Shown piece after piece: positions 1 through 7,971 of a stretch of DNA of 64,000 nucleotides (positions within the stretch are counted from its first letter, which is position 1; each line of letters begins with the position of its first letter). The translations under genes and the position numbers were made by a program. The stretch is from Alloyangia pacifica (lineage in GTDB: Bacteria > Pseudomonadota > Alphaproteobacteria > Rhodobacterales > Rhodobacteraceae), in the NCBI RefSeq assembly GCF_020524285.1, contig NZ_JAIVKX010000001.1, positions 1 to 64,000 of the forward strand, written 5' to 3'. The notes beneath the pieces are model-generated. The model searched no databases and was not told the origin of the DNA. It worked only from the letters and a program-made list of their open reading frames with translations.

Positions 1-143
1 CAGTCGAGCCGCTGCGCCTGCTCGCCCCAGAAGCCGTCCGGATCGGAGATCGAGCGCGCGTACATCTCGTCGTAGCGCGCCGCGTCAACATGGGCCTCGG
101 CCACGAAATCCTCGGACGGCGGGTGAAGGACGGGGTGCGTCAT
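1..143 (-). CDS. acs: Acetyl-CoA synthetase, N-terminal part (runs off the window)
   Basis: Only the first 47 codons are present; the gene continues past the left edge. The visible protein starts MTHPVLHPPSEDF and contains YDEMYARSISDPDGFWGEQA, the conserved opening segment of AMP-forming acetate--CoA ligases, which make acetyl-CoA from acetate, ATP and CoA in the cytoplasm. The ATG has a strong AGGAGG Shine-Dalgarno 7-8 bases upstream. It follows livF on the same strand after 273 bases, so it may have its own promoter. The call rests on the N-terminal segment only, since no adenylation motifs are in view. A linked ABC transporter, ScfR-type regulator and CrbS-type kinase agree with a role in acetate use. 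Confidence 0.85.
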   Translation of the reverse strand, partial: MTHPVLHPPSEDFVAEAHVDAARYDEMYARSISDPDGFWGEQAQRLD

Positions 144-215
144 GGTGTCTCCTCCTGTGTTGCCATGCAGGATGCGTGCCGCTGCGGCGAATGCAAGGGC
201 ACATCGCGCGAAGAT

Positions 216-243
216 CGGTCACGAAGTGCGAAAGCCGGTCACG
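216..243 (-). promoter_or_regulatory. Pair of CGGTCACG direct repeats upstream of acs
   Basis: Two identical 8-mers, CGGTCACG, sit at 216-223 and 236-243. Their start-to-start distance is 20 bp, about two helical turns, in the region 73-100 bases upstream of the acs start. This geometry suits tandem binding of an activator on one DNA face. The protein that would bind is unknown; this is a candidate site only. Confidence 0.35.
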
Positions 244-364
244 GATGCGCGGGGGCGCAGGGCAGGTTCCTGGCGGGGAAGCTCATGCGGGCACGTTCAT
301 GCAGGGAGATCCCTGCGGAGAGGTTCATGCGCGCGGGCGGCTCCCCAAAACCGTCCCGCGCGCG

Positions 365-393
365 ACCCGGCGGGTGTCCCCAATCCGCCGGGT
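365..393 (-). terminator. Stem-loop just after livF
   Basis: A perfect 9-bp stem (ACCCGGCGG at 365-373 and CCGCCGGGT at 385-393) with an 11-base loop lies 24 bases beyond the livF stop. The only U-rich stretch (TTTT) is about 15 bases further on, so this may be a weak terminator or a 3'-end stabilising hairpin between the transporter operon and acs. Confidence 0.4.
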
Positions 394-416
394 GTTCCCA
401 GGCGCCGCGACGGCGC

Positions 417-1172
417 TCAGATGGCGAGATACTCGGCGCGCAGTTCCTCGTTTTCAAGCACCTCGGCGGCGCTGCCGTCGAAAACGATGGATCCTGTGTC
501 CAGAATGATCGCCCGGTCGGCAAGCTGCAGCGCGCGCACGGCGTTCTGCTCGACGAGGATCGTGGTCATGCCCTGTTCCTTGATGTGGCGCAGGGTCTTC
601 TCGATCTCGTCAACGATCACCGGCGCCAGCCCCTCGTAGGGCTCGTCGAGCAGCAGCACCTTGATGTCGCGCGCCAAGGCACGGGCGATCGACAGCATCT
701 GCTGCTCGCCGCCGGACAGCGTCACACCTTCTTGCTTGCGGCGCTCGCCGAGGCGCGGGAAGAGGTCGTAGAGCCGCTCGATCGACCAGCCGATCGGCGG
801 CGCGATCTGCGCCAGCTGCAGGTTCTCCTCGACCGTCAGGCCGGGGATGATGCGCCGGTCCTCGGGCACGAGGCCGAGGCCCGCGGTCGCGGCCTCGTAG
901 GAGCTCATCGTGTGCAGCGGCTTGTGGTCGAGCCAGATCTCGCCGCGCTGCACCTGCGGCGAGTTGAGCCGGGCGATGGAGCGCAGCGTCGTGGTCTTGC
1001 CCGCGCCGTTGCGGCCGAGCAGGGCGACGATCTCGCCCTCGTGCACGTTGAAGTTGATCCCCTGCACGATGTAGCTCTCGCCGTAGTAGGAGTGCATGTC
1101 CCACACCGACAGGAAGGCGGGGGCGGTCTCGGCCATATTGGCGTTGCGGGAAAAATCCGGTCTGACGTTCAT
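417..1172 (-). CDS. Branched-chain amino acid-type ABC transporter ATPase (LivF family)
   Basis: A 251-residue ATPase of the LivF type, normal length for the family. Walker A GRNGAGKT is at 53-60, the signature LSGGEQQ begins at 152, and Walker B LLLDEP is at 173-178. It would sit on the cytoplasmic face and energise the two neighbouring permeases. The start is preceded by AAGGAG at good spacing. It is the last gene of the five-gene leftward transporter operon, 12 bases after the livG-like gene, and is followed by acs. The true substrate need not be an amino acid: linkage to acs, a ScfR-type regulator and a CrbS-type kinase suggests a short-chain carboxylate, which is inference. Confidence 0.9.
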   Translation of the reverse strand: MNVRPDFSRNANMAETAPAFLSVWDMHSYYGESYIVQGINFNVHEGEIVALLGRNGAGKTTTLRSIARLNSPQVQRGEIWLDHKPLHTMSSYEAATAGLGLVPEDRRIIPGLTVEENLQLAQIAPPIGWSIERLYDLFPRLGERRKQEGVTLSGGEQQMLSIARALARDIKVLLLDEPYEGLAPVIVDEIEKTLRHIKEQGMTTILVEQNAVRALQLADRAIILDTGSIVFDGSAAEVLENEELRAEYLAI

Positions 1173-1184
1173 CTGGTTCTCTCC

Positions 1185-1940
1185 TTACGCCGCTTCGCCG
1201 AGGTAGGCTTCGCGCACCTTGGGGTGGCCCTTGATGTTCTCGGGGGAATCCTCGACCAGCGGCGTGCCCTGGGCGAGCACGGTGATCCGGTCGGCGAGGC
1301 TGAAGACCACGTGCATGTCGTGCTCGATGATCGCCATGGTGATGTCGCGCTTCTCCTTGATCTCCTTGAGCAGGTCGATCGTGTTGTTGGTGTCGGCGCG
1401 CGCCATGCCGGCGGTGGGCTCGTCGAGCAGCAGCAGGCGCGGCTCCTGGACCAGGCACATGGCCATCTCGAGCCGCCGTTTGTCGCCGCGCGACATGGAG
1501 GCCGAGTGCATGTGCCGCTTGTCGAGCATCTTCACGTCCTCGAGCATCGCCTCGGCGCGGCTGCGCAGCTCGGCCTCGCTTTCGACCGAGCGGAAGGCAT
1601 GCAGCCGGTAGGCGCCATCCCGGCGCGCGAACAGCGGGATCATCATGTTCTCCATCACCGTCAGGTCGCCGAAGATCTCGGGGGTCTGAAACACCCGCGA
1701 AATGCCCATCTGGTTGATCTCGAAGGGCTTGCGGCCGAGCACCGACTGCCCGTCGAACATCACCGACCCGGTATCCGGGATCAGCTTGCCGACGAGGCAG
1801 TTGAGCAGCGTGGACTTGCCCGCGCCGTTGGGGCCGATGATCGCGTGCACGGTGTTCTCCGCGACGCTGAGATTGACCTCGGACAGGGCCTTCAGCCCGC
1901 CGAAGCGCTTGTTGACGTCTTTGACTTCAAGAATGCCCAT
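1185..1940 (-). CDS. Branched-chain amino acid-type ABC transporter ATPase (LivG family)
   Basis: The second ATPase of the transporter, 251 residues from the chosen start. That ATG begins MGILEVKDV and has GAGGAGG six bases upstream, within the tail of the livM-like gene. An ATG 27 bases earlier has a poorer site. Walker A GPNGAGKS is at about 36-43 and Walker B LLLLDEPTAG is intact. The ABC signature is unusual: the position normally occupied by LSGGQ/LSYGQ reads MSRGDKR. This suggests a distinct subfamily rather than a standard LivG, although the protein is complete and the rest of the fold looks normal. It probably forms a heterodimer with the LivF-type subunit. Confidence 0.88.
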   Translation of the reverse strand: MGILEVKDVNKRFGGLKALSEVNLSVAENTVHAIIGPNGAGKSTLLNCLVGKLIPDTGSVMFDGQSVLGRKPFEINQMGISRVFQTPEIFGDLTVMENMMIPLFARRDGAYRLHAFRSVESEAELRSRAEAMLEDVKMLDKRHMHSASMSRGDKRRLEMAMCLVQEPRLLLLDEPTAGMARADTNNTIDLLKEIKEKRDITMAIIEHDMHVVFSLADRITVLAQGTPLVEDSPENIKGHPKVREAYLGEAA

Positions 1941-1950
1941 CTGCGCCTCC

Positions 1951-3159
1951 TCACTCTGCGGGTTCATGGTTGGCCTTGCGGGCGGCGCCGCTGTCTTCCG
2001 GCTTGTTCCGCTTCAGCGCCTTCGAGATGCGCTGGCCGCCTTCCACCAGCCCGCCGGGCAGGAAGATCACCACCAGCATGAACATCAGGCCCAGCGTCAG
2101 GTGCCAGCCCTTGCCCACGAAGGGATGCAGGATGGCGATGACGAAATTCTCCAGCCCGTCGGGCAGGAAGGCGAACCAGCCGTGCAGCACGCCGTCGTTG
2201 ATCTTCGAGAAGATGTTCTCGAAGTACTTGATGAAGCCCGCGCCCAGCACCGGGCCGATCAGCGTGCCGGCGCCGCCGAGGATGGTCATCAGCACCACCT
2301 CGCCGCTCGCGGTCCACTGCATCCGCTCGGGGCCGGCCAGAGGGTCCATCGAGGCCATCAGGCCGCCCGCGAGCCCGGCGTACATGCCCGAGATCACGAA
2401 GACCGCGAGCGTGTAGGGGCGGGCGTTGAGGCCGGTGTAGTAGAGCCGCTGCTGGTTCGACTTGATCGCCCGCAGCATCATGCCGAAGGGCGAGCGGAAA
2501 ATGCGGATCGCCACGTAGAATGCAAGGATCATGATCACCGCGCAGAGGTAGTAGCCGACCGAGAAGTTGAAGCTCCAGCCGGCGACGTCGACGGTGGTGA
2601 AGTGGCGCATCTCCAGGCCGAAGAGGTTGGTCACCGGGATGCCGCCGTCGGCGGTGGCCGAGGCGCCGAGGATGCGCGGATCGTCGAGGGTGATCTGCAG
2701 CCCGGTCTCGCCGTTGGTGATCGGGGTGAGCACCGAGTAGGCGAGGTTGTAGCTCATCTGCGCGAAGGCCAGCGTCAGGATCGAGAAGTAGATGCCCGAG
2801 CGGCGCAGGCTGACGTAGCCGATCATCACCGCGAAGAGCCCCGCCACGATCATTGACAGCACGATCGCCGGGATGACGTTCATGCTCAGCAGCTTGAACA
2901 TCCACACCGCGGCATAGGAGCCCATGCCGAGGAACGCGGCGTGGCCGAAGCTGAGATAGCCGGTCAGGCCGAACAGCAGGTTGAAGCCGATGGCGAAGAT
3001 GCCGAAGATCACGAAGCGCTGCATCAGGTCGGGATAGCCCGCGTTGAACTGCGCCAGCGAGCTGCCGGTGGGGAAGGGGTTGAGGATGAACGGCGCGCAG
3101 AGCGCCAGGATGATCACGACCACGAAGACGGTGGTGTCTTTCTTGCCAAGTCCGAACAT
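1951..3159 (-). CDS. Branched-chain amino acid-type ABC transporter permease (LivM family)
   Basis: A 402-residue inner-membrane permease with many hydrophobic segments. It carries the LivM-type stretch [16 protein letters not shown] and a C-terminal [15 protein letters not shown] segment. A first hydrophobic helix (about 10-26) is followed by a periplasmic loop and then the core helices. Its ribosome site GGAGGAC overlaps the last codons of the livH-like gene, with four bases between stop and start, so translation is probably coupled. It should pair with the LivH-type permease to form the substrate channel. The charged C-terminal tail ([20 protein letters not shown]) is cytoplasmic by prediction. 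Confidence 0.9.
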   Translation of the reverse strand: MFGLGKKDTTVFVVVIILALCAPFILNPFPTGSSLAQFNAGYPDLMQRFVIFGIFAIGFNLLFGLTGYLSFGHAAFLGMGSYAAVWMFKLLSMNVIPAIVLSMIVAGLFAVMIGYVSLRRSGIYFSILTLAFAQMSYNLAYSVLTPITNGETGLQITLDDPRILGASATADGGIPVTNLFGLEMRHFTTVDVAGWSFNFSVGYYLCAVIMILAFYVAIRIFRSPFGMMLRAIKSNQQRLYYTGLNARPYTLAVFVISGMYAGLAGGLMASMDPLAGPERMQWTASGEVVLMTILGGAGTLIGPVLGAGFIKYFENIFSKINDGVLHGWFAFLPDGLENFVIAILHPFVGKGWHLTLGLMFMLVVIFLPGGLVEGGQRISKALKRNKPEDSGAARKANHEPAE

Positions 3160-3163
3160 GGTC

Positions 3164-4195
3164 TTAGTCCTCCATCACGCCCTTGCGGCCCATGAGGCCC
3201 CTCGGACGGGTCAGCAGAATGATGATGGCGACGAGGTAGATGATGATCTGGTCGATGCCGGGCAGGATCGACTTGATCTCGTTCATCGACGCGAAGCTCT
3301 CGAGCACGCCCAGAACGAAGCCCGCCAGCACCGCGCCGGGCAGCGAGCCCATGCCGCCGACGACCACCACCACGAAGCTCAGCACGAGGAAATCCATCCC
3401 CATGTGGTAGTTCGGCGAATTGATCGGCGCGTACATCACCCCCGCAAGCCCCGCCACGGCGGCGGCGAGGCCGAACATGATGGTGAAGCGGCGGTCGATG
3501 TTGATGCCGAGCAGCCCCACGGTCTCGCGGTCGGCCATGCCGGCGCGCACCACCATGCCGAAGGTGGTGAACTGCAGGAAGGCGAAGACGGCGCCGACGA
3601 TCAGCGCGGCGAAGCCGAAGTAGACGAGGCGCCAGTAGGGGTAGATGATCACATTGGGATCGAAGCCCAGCAGCACGCCGAAATCGAACGAGCCGCGGAA
3701 CACGTCGGGGGCGGGCGTCGGGATCGGGTTGGCGCCGTAGAAATACTTGATGATCTCCTGCAGCACGATGGCGAGGCCGAAGGTCACGAGGATCTGGTCG
3801 GCATGCGGGCGGCGGTAGAAATGCTTGATCAGCCCGCGCTCCATGATCACGCCGATGGCGATCATCACCGGGATCGAGAAGAGGATGGCCAGAGGCACCG
3901 ACCAGTCGATGATCGTGGCGCCCGCGGCCTCTCCGAACCAGTCGTTGACGTAGGGCACGTCGACCTTCAGCGGGTTGCCGAGAAAGTCCTTGCGGCTCTC
4001 GTCGACCACCTGGTGCGACAGGGTCAGGATGCGGTTGAGGGTGACGGCGCAGAAGGCGCCGATCATGAACAGCGCGCCATGGGCGAAGTTGACCACCCCG
4101 AGCGTGCCGAAGATGAGGGTGAGCCCCAGCGCGATCAGCGCATAGGCCGAGCCCTTGTCGAGCCCGTTCAGGATTTGAAGAATGATTGCGTCCAT
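3164..4195 (-). CDS. Branched-chain amino acid-type ABC transporter permease (LivH family)
   Basis: A 343-residue permease that opens with [20 protein letters not shown] and has the [13 protein letters not shown] segment typical of LivH. It is longer than the usual 290-300 residues. The extra length is a hydrophilic insertion near residues 48-85 (containing [20 protein letters not shown]), placed between the early helices and likely to face the periplasm. That insertion is another sign that this transporter is a separate subfamily, perhaps with a different binding-protein contact. It is separated from the upstream binding-protein gene by about 100 bases holding a hairpin. C-terminal helices end with [17 protein letters not shown]. 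Confidence 0.9.
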   Translation of the reverse strand: MDAIILQILNGLDKGSAYALIALGLTLIFGTLGVVNFAHGALFMIGAFCAVTLNRILTLSHQVVDESRKDFLGNPLKVDVPYVNDWFGEAAGATIIDWSVPLAILFSIPVMIAIGVIMERGLIKHFYRRPHADQILVTFGLAIVLQEIIKYFYGANPIPTPAPDVFRGSFDFGVLLGFDPNVIIYPYWRLVYFGFAALIVGAVFAFLQFTTFGMVVRAGMADRETVGLLGINIDRRFTIMFGLAAAVAGLAGVMYAPINSPNYHMGMDFLVLSFVVVVVGGMGSLPGAVLAGFVLGVLESFASMNEIKSILPGIDQIIIYLVAIIILLTRPRGLMGRKGVMED

Positions 4196-4227
4196 GTCCC
4201 GGCCTTCAGGTCAAAGGAAGTGCGGAC

Positions 4228-4250
4228 GTTCCCGGCGCGGGGCCGGGAAC
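4228..4250 (-). terminator. Hairpin between binding-protein gene and livH-like gene
   Basis: A perfect 9-bp stem (GTTCCCGGC at 4228-4236, GCCGGGAAC at 4242-4250) with a 5-base loop and no U-tract. In ABC transporter operons such hairpins after the binding-protein gene commonly protect that message or attenuate the rest, giving excess binding protein over permease. Its role here is inference from position. Confidence 0.5.
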
Positions 4251-4299
4251 GCGGGGATGCGGCCAGGCAAACGCGACCTGGCCGGCTCCGGTGAAGGGC

Positions 4300-5646
4300 T
4301 CAGGCGCCCGGGTTGCAGGACCCGAGGTTGCCGCCCGCGAACATCGGGTGATCCGGGGCATATTCCACCTGCGCACGGGGGGTGACCTCGACCACTTCCA
4401 AAAGGTCGAACTCGGATTCCGGGTTCTCCTTGCCGCGCACCACCAACACGTCCTTGAAGCACTGGTGATCGTCGGCGCGGTAGAGGGTCGGGCCGTTGCC
4501 CAGCCCGTCGAACTCGAAGCCCTCGAGCGCGGCGCCCACCTCGCAGGGGTTGAAGCTGCCGGCGCGCTGCACGGCGTCGGCATAGAGCAGGGTCTGCACG
4601 TAGCAGGTGTGCGCGGCCTGGCTCGGCGGGAAGCCGTACTTGGTGCCGAAGCTCTTCACGAAGGCCTTCGAACCCTCGTCCTGCAGCGACCAGTGCCAGT
4701 TGGTCGAGCCGAAAATGCCCTTGACGTTCTCGCCGGCGCCGCGCGCCATCAGGCGCGAATAGAGCGGCACGACGATCTCGAAGTTCTTGCCGTTCACCTG
4801 CTTGTCGCGCAGGCCGAACTGCACGGCGTTGGTGAGCGAGTTCACCATGTTGCCGCCGTAGTGGTTGAGCACCAGCACGTCGGCACCGGAGTTCAGCACC
4901 GGTGCGATGTAGGACGAGAAATCGGTCTGGGCGAGCGGCGTCAGCACGTTGTTGACGGTTTCCCAGCCAAGCGCCTCGGTGGCCGCCTGAATGGATTCCT
5001 GCTGGGTCCAGCCCCAGGTGTAGTCGGCGGTCAGGTGGTAGGCCTTGCGGTCCGAGCCGTACATCTTCTCGAGCACCGGGGCGAGCGCCGCGGCGGACAT
5101 GTAGGCGTTGAAGAAATGGCGGAAGCCGTTGGCCTTCTTGTCCTTGCCGGTGGTGTCGTTGGAGTGCGTGAGGCCGGCCATGAAGATCACGCCCGCCTCC
5201 TGGCACAGGCCCTGCACCGCCACGGCGACGCCCGAGGACGAGCCGCCGGAGATCATCACCGCGCCGTCCTTCTCGATCATCGATTTGGCGCTGGCGCGGG
5301 CGGCGTCGGACTTGGTCTGCGTGTCGCCGGTGACATACTCGACCTTCTTGCCGAGGATGCCGGTGCCATCCAGCGTCTTAGAGCTGAAGGTGTTGATCAT
5401 GCCGCCGTCGCCGCCGCCGTTCAGGTGCTCGACCGCCAGCTCGAAGGCGCGCAGCTCGTCGGCGCCCTCATCGGCATAGGGGCCGGTCTGCGGCACGTTG
5501 AAGCCGAGGGTCACGGTGCCGCCGGTGGGCTCGTTGGTGAAGGCGGATGCGCGCGAGCTGGTGAAGATCGTCGGCAGGGCGACACCGGCTCCCGCCACGG
5601 CACCCGTTCTCAGCACGCCGCGGCGTGTCAGAGTCGATTTGGACAT
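4300..5646 (-). CDS. ABC transporter substrate-binding protein (LivK-like, Tat-type signal)
   Basis: A 448-residue periplasmic binding protein, first gene of the leftward operon. The chosen ATG begins MSKSTLTRRGVLRTG and has GGGAGG seven bases upstream; an in-frame earlier start lacks a good site. A twin-arginine motif (TRRGVL), a hydrophobic stretch and a cut near SRASA suggest export by Tat. The mature part starts with VTLGFNVPQTGPYADEGADE, as in periplasmic-binding-protein fold type I receptors (Peripla_BP_6), but it is about 70 residues longer than LivK. The ligand cannot be read from the sequence. The divergent ScfR-type regulator and the acs gene downstream point to a carboxylate or acyl compound rather than leucine. 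Confidence 0.88.
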   Translation of the reverse strand: MSKSTLTRRGVLRTGAVAGAGVALPTIFTSSRASAFTNEPTGGTVTLGFNVPQTGPYADEGADELRAFELAVEHLNGGGDGGMINTFSSKTLDGTGILGKKVEYVTGDTQTKSDAARASAKSMIEKDGAVMISGGSSSGVAVAVQGLCQEAGVIFMAGLTHSNDTTGKDKKANGFRHFFNAYMSAAALAPVLEKMYGSDRKAYHLTADYTWGWTQQESIQAATEALGWETVNNVLTPLAQTDFSSYIAPVLNSGADVLVLNHYGGNMVNSLTNAVQFGLRDKQVNGKNFEIVVPLYSRLMARGAGENVKGIFGSTNWHWSLQDEGSKAFVKSFGTKYGFPPSQAAHTCYVQTLLYADAVQRAGSFNPCEVGAALEGFEFDGLGNGPTLYRADDHQCFKDVLVVRGKENPESEFDLLEVVEVTPRAQVEYAPDHPMFAGGNLGSCNPGA

Positions 5647-5866
5647 TGATTTCCTCCCGTTTTGAATTTGCACCGCCAGGCTCCTCTTCCCGAGGGTGCA
5701 AAACACGTTTCCGTGCAAAATCAGTATCGGGCCACGAAAGAAAATCGCGCAACAACTGCTTTTAGGTTAACGTTTTTTTTGTCAACAAATGCACAAAGTA
5801 ATAGGCTAAAGTGTAAATTAGTTTATCTTGCGCCGCAGAAAGGCCTTGAAAGGGTTCAAAAACCGC
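5647..5866. promoter_or_regulatory. Divergent promoter region with AT-rich operator-like cluster
   Basis: This 220-base intergenic space is strikingly AT-rich around 5755-5825 in a GC-rich genome. It contains an inverted repeat TTTGT-CA-ACAAA (5778-5789), a GTTAAC palindrome (5766-5771), and further TTTG/TTTA octamers read on the minus strand (TTTGTGCA, TTTGTTGA, TTTACACT). A perfect minus-strand -35 hexamer TTGACA (5785-5780) lies inside the inverted repeat and would serve the binding-protein gene; its -10 is unclear (TAAAAG at 15-base spacing is the best). ScfR-family regulators are known to bind paired TTTGCAAA-like octamers, so the adjacent ScfR-type protein is the likely binder. Confidence 0.5.
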
Positions 5867-7180
5867 ATGCCCCGCGACACGCTCACTGGAAGCCGGATCC
5901 GCGAAAGACGCACGATACTAGGCCTCAAGCAGGCCGATCTTGCACGGAAAGCGGGAATTTCTGCGTCGTATCTCAACCTGATTGAGCACAATCGCCGCAG
6001 AATCGGCGGGAAATTGCTGCTCGATTTGGCGGAAATTCTCAAGGTCGAACCGTCAATGCTCACCGAGGGGGCGGAGGCGGCGCTGATTGCCTCGCTGCGC
6101 GAGGCGGCAAGCACAACCCGGGGCAGCACGGCGGAATTGGACCGGGTCGATGAATTCGCCGGGCGATTTCCCGGCTGGGCCGGGCTTTTGGCAGAGGCAC
6201 GGCTGCGGATCGAAACGCTCGAGCGCAGCGTCGAAACGCTGAGCGATCGGCTGGCCCACGACCCGCAACTCGCCGAGGCGCTGCACGAGATGCTCTCGAC
6301 GGTGACCGCGATCCGCTCCGCCGCGTCGATCCTCAACGAGCCCGAGGAGATCGACCCGGACTGGCAGCGCCGCTTCCACCGCAACATCCACGAGGACAGC
6401 GCCCGGCTCGCCGAGAGCAGCCGCAGCCTCGTGAGCTACCTCGAGGCCGAGGGCAAGGCGGCCAGCGAAAGCGGCACCCCGCAGGAGGAGGTGACCGCGC
6501 TCTTCGAGGCGGCGGCCTATCACTTCCCGGCGCTCGAGGCGGGGCAGGCGCCCGAGGCGGTGGCGGCGGAGCTGGAGGCGGATCTCTCGGACAGCGCCCG
6601 CGTGCTGCTCTTGCGCGCGCTGCGCACCTATGCCGAGGACTCCGCCGCGCTGCCGCTTCCGCAGGTGCTGGAGGCGGTCGCCGAGGACGGGGCCGACCCG
6701 CTGGCGCTGCTGCGCCGCTTCGGCTGCGATCCCGCCCGCGCCATGCGCCGCCTCGCCGCTCTGCCCGGCGAGGCACCCTGCGGCCCGGTCGGGCTGGCGA
6801 TCTGCGACGCCTCGGGGGCGCTGACCTTCCGCAAGCCGCTGCCCGAGTTCCCGATCCCGCGCTTCGGCGCCGACTGCCCGCTCTGGCCGTTGTTTCCCGC
6901 GCTGAGCCGCCCGATGGCGGTGCTCTCGCGGCGGGTGCAGTTCGCCGGGCGGCAGGGCGGGGCGGTGCGCGCCTTTGCCGTGGCGCAGCCCGCCAGCCTG
7001 CCGCAGGCCAACCGCGATCCGATCTTCGAGGCGCACATGATGTTCACCCCCGAAGGACCGGCGCAGGGCGGCGAGGAGACCGAACTGGTCGGCGTCACCT
7101 GCCGCATCTGCGCCCGCGCGGCCTGCCCGGCCCGGCGCGAGCCCTCGCTTCTGGGTGACGCAGCGGAGCGGGGCGGCTGA
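5867..7180 (+). CDS. ScfR/RamB-type XRE-family transcriptional regulator
   Basis: A 437-residue regulator. An N-terminal Cro/XRE helix-turn-helix (about residues 9-65) includes LKQADLARKAGISASYLNLI. A long middle region follows, and then a C-terminal DUF2083-like end with the cysteine motif CRICARAACPARREP. This architecture is that of the short-chain fatty acyl-CoA regulator (ScfR) family, whose members (for example PccR, RamB) control propionate or acetate metabolism by sensing acyl-CoA. The ATG at MPRDTL was preferred over an upstream TTG. It is divergent from the ABC transporter and close to acs, so an acetate/acyl-CoA responsive role is the natural guess. The exact ligand is not shown by the sequence. 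Confidence 0.85.
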   Translation: MPRDTLTGSRIRERRTILGLKQADLARKAGISASYLNLIEHNRRRIGGKLLLDLAEILKVEPSMLTEGAEAALIASLREAASTTRGSTAELDRVDEFAGRFPGWAGLLAEARLRIETLERSVETLSDRLAHDPQLAEALHEMLSTVTAIRSAASILNEPEEIDPDWQRRFHRNIHEDSARLAESSRSLVSYLEAEGKAASESGTPQEEVTALFEAAAYHFPALEAGQAPEAVAAELEADLSDSARVLLLRALRTYAEDSAALPLPQVLEAVAEDGADPLALLRRFGCDPARAMRRLAALPGEAPCGPVGLAICDASGALTFRKPLPEFPIPRFGADCPLWPLFPALSRPMAVLSRRVQFAGRQGGAVRAFAVAQPASLPQANRDPIFEAHMMFTPEGPAQGGEETELVGVTCRICARAACPARREPSLLGDAAERGG

Positions 7181-7291
7181 GCGTGGTCTTATTTTGACAG
7201 GGCCGGAAACATTGGTGATAAAAAGACATCACGGGGGAGCTAGCCTCGGTGCCGGAAGGGGGAGTGTCCGGGGCCTTGGGGAAAGGGGTGC

Positions 7292-7687
7292 ATGTCCAAA
7301 CACGTGCTGCTGATCGAGGATGAGCCGAATATCATCGAGGCGATCAGCTTCATCCTGTCGCGCGAGGGTCTCGCGGTCGAGACCCATTCCGATGGCACCA
7401 CCGCCAACGAGAAGCTGCGCGGCGCCAGCCCCGATCTGCTGATCCTCGACGTGATGCTGCCCGGCAAGAGCGGCTATGACATCCTGCGCGAGCTGCGCGC
7501 CGATCCCGCCACCGCGGCGCTGCCGGTGCTCATGCTCACCGCCCGCGGCCAGACCCGCGACCGCGAGATGGCCGAGCGCGAGGGGGTCAGCGCCTTCATG
7601 TCCAAACCCTTTGCCAATTCCGAGATGCTCGACACGGTGCGGGCGCTGCTGAACGGCGTGCCCGAAGAGGCCCCCGGCAAGCCATGA
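7292..7687 (+). CDS. Stand-alone response regulator receiver (no output domain)
   Basis: A 131-residue single receiver domain. The acidic pair is at D10/E11, the phospho-accepting Asp at D53 (LLILDVMLPG), the conserved Thr in VLMLTARG and the Lys in MSKPF. The protein ends about 15 residues after the domain, so there is no DNA-binding or enzymatic output. Its stop overlaps the start of the next gene (ATGA). It is encoded with a CrbS-type kinase, but the classical CrbR partner is a receiver with a LuxR-type DNA-binding domain. Here the signal must pass to another protein or act by protein contact. ATG start with a purine-rich GGGGAAAGG upstream. Confidence 0.92.
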   Translation: MSKHVLLIEDEPNIIEAISFILSREGLAVETHSDGTTANEKLRGASPDLLILDVMLPGKSGYDILRELRADPATAALPVLMLTARGQTRDREMAEREGVSAFMSKPFANSEMLDTVRALLNGVPEEAPGKP

Positions 7688-7971
7688 GCGAGGGCTCGCC
7701 CCGCCGCGGCACGCCGCCGGTCTTTCTCGAGCGCCAGTCCTACCGGCGCCGCCGGGTGATGGACGCGGCGCGGGTGCTGCCGTTTCTAGGCGCGCTGCTC
7801 TGGCTGGTGCCGCTGCTCTGGCAGGAGGACCCCGAGCAGGGCGTGCGCAGCTCGGCGGTGATCGTCTACCTGTTCGGCGTCTGGCTGCTGCTGGTGCTGC
7901 TGGCGGGGTTCATCGCCTCGGTGCTGGGGCGCCCGGCGCCGGGGGACGGGCTCGGCAGCGGGGGCGAGTGA
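7684..7971 (+). CDS. Small two-helix membrane protein between receiver and kinase
   Basis: A 95-residue protein with an arginine-rich cytoplasmic N-terminus (ERQSYRRRRVMDAAR) and two hydrophobic helices, about residues 24-39 and 58-80, separated by a short acidic loop. I do not recognise a family. Start and stop overlap both neighbours (ATGA and GTGA), so it is translationally coupled into the signalling operon. It may be an accessory subunit of the kinase or its symporter domain. That is inference from position, as no motif points to a function. Confidence 0.8.
   Translation: MSEGSPRRGTPPVFLERQSYRRRRVMDAARVLPFLGALLWLVPLLWQEDPEQGVRSSAVIVYLFGVWLLLVLLAGFIASVLGRPAPGDGLGSGGE

Noticed and set aside
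90-2081. A very long plus-strand open frame across the livF/livG genes
   Set aside because: It is the antisense shadow of two clear ATPase genes in GC-rich DNA; its arginine/glycine-rich composition has no recognisable domain.
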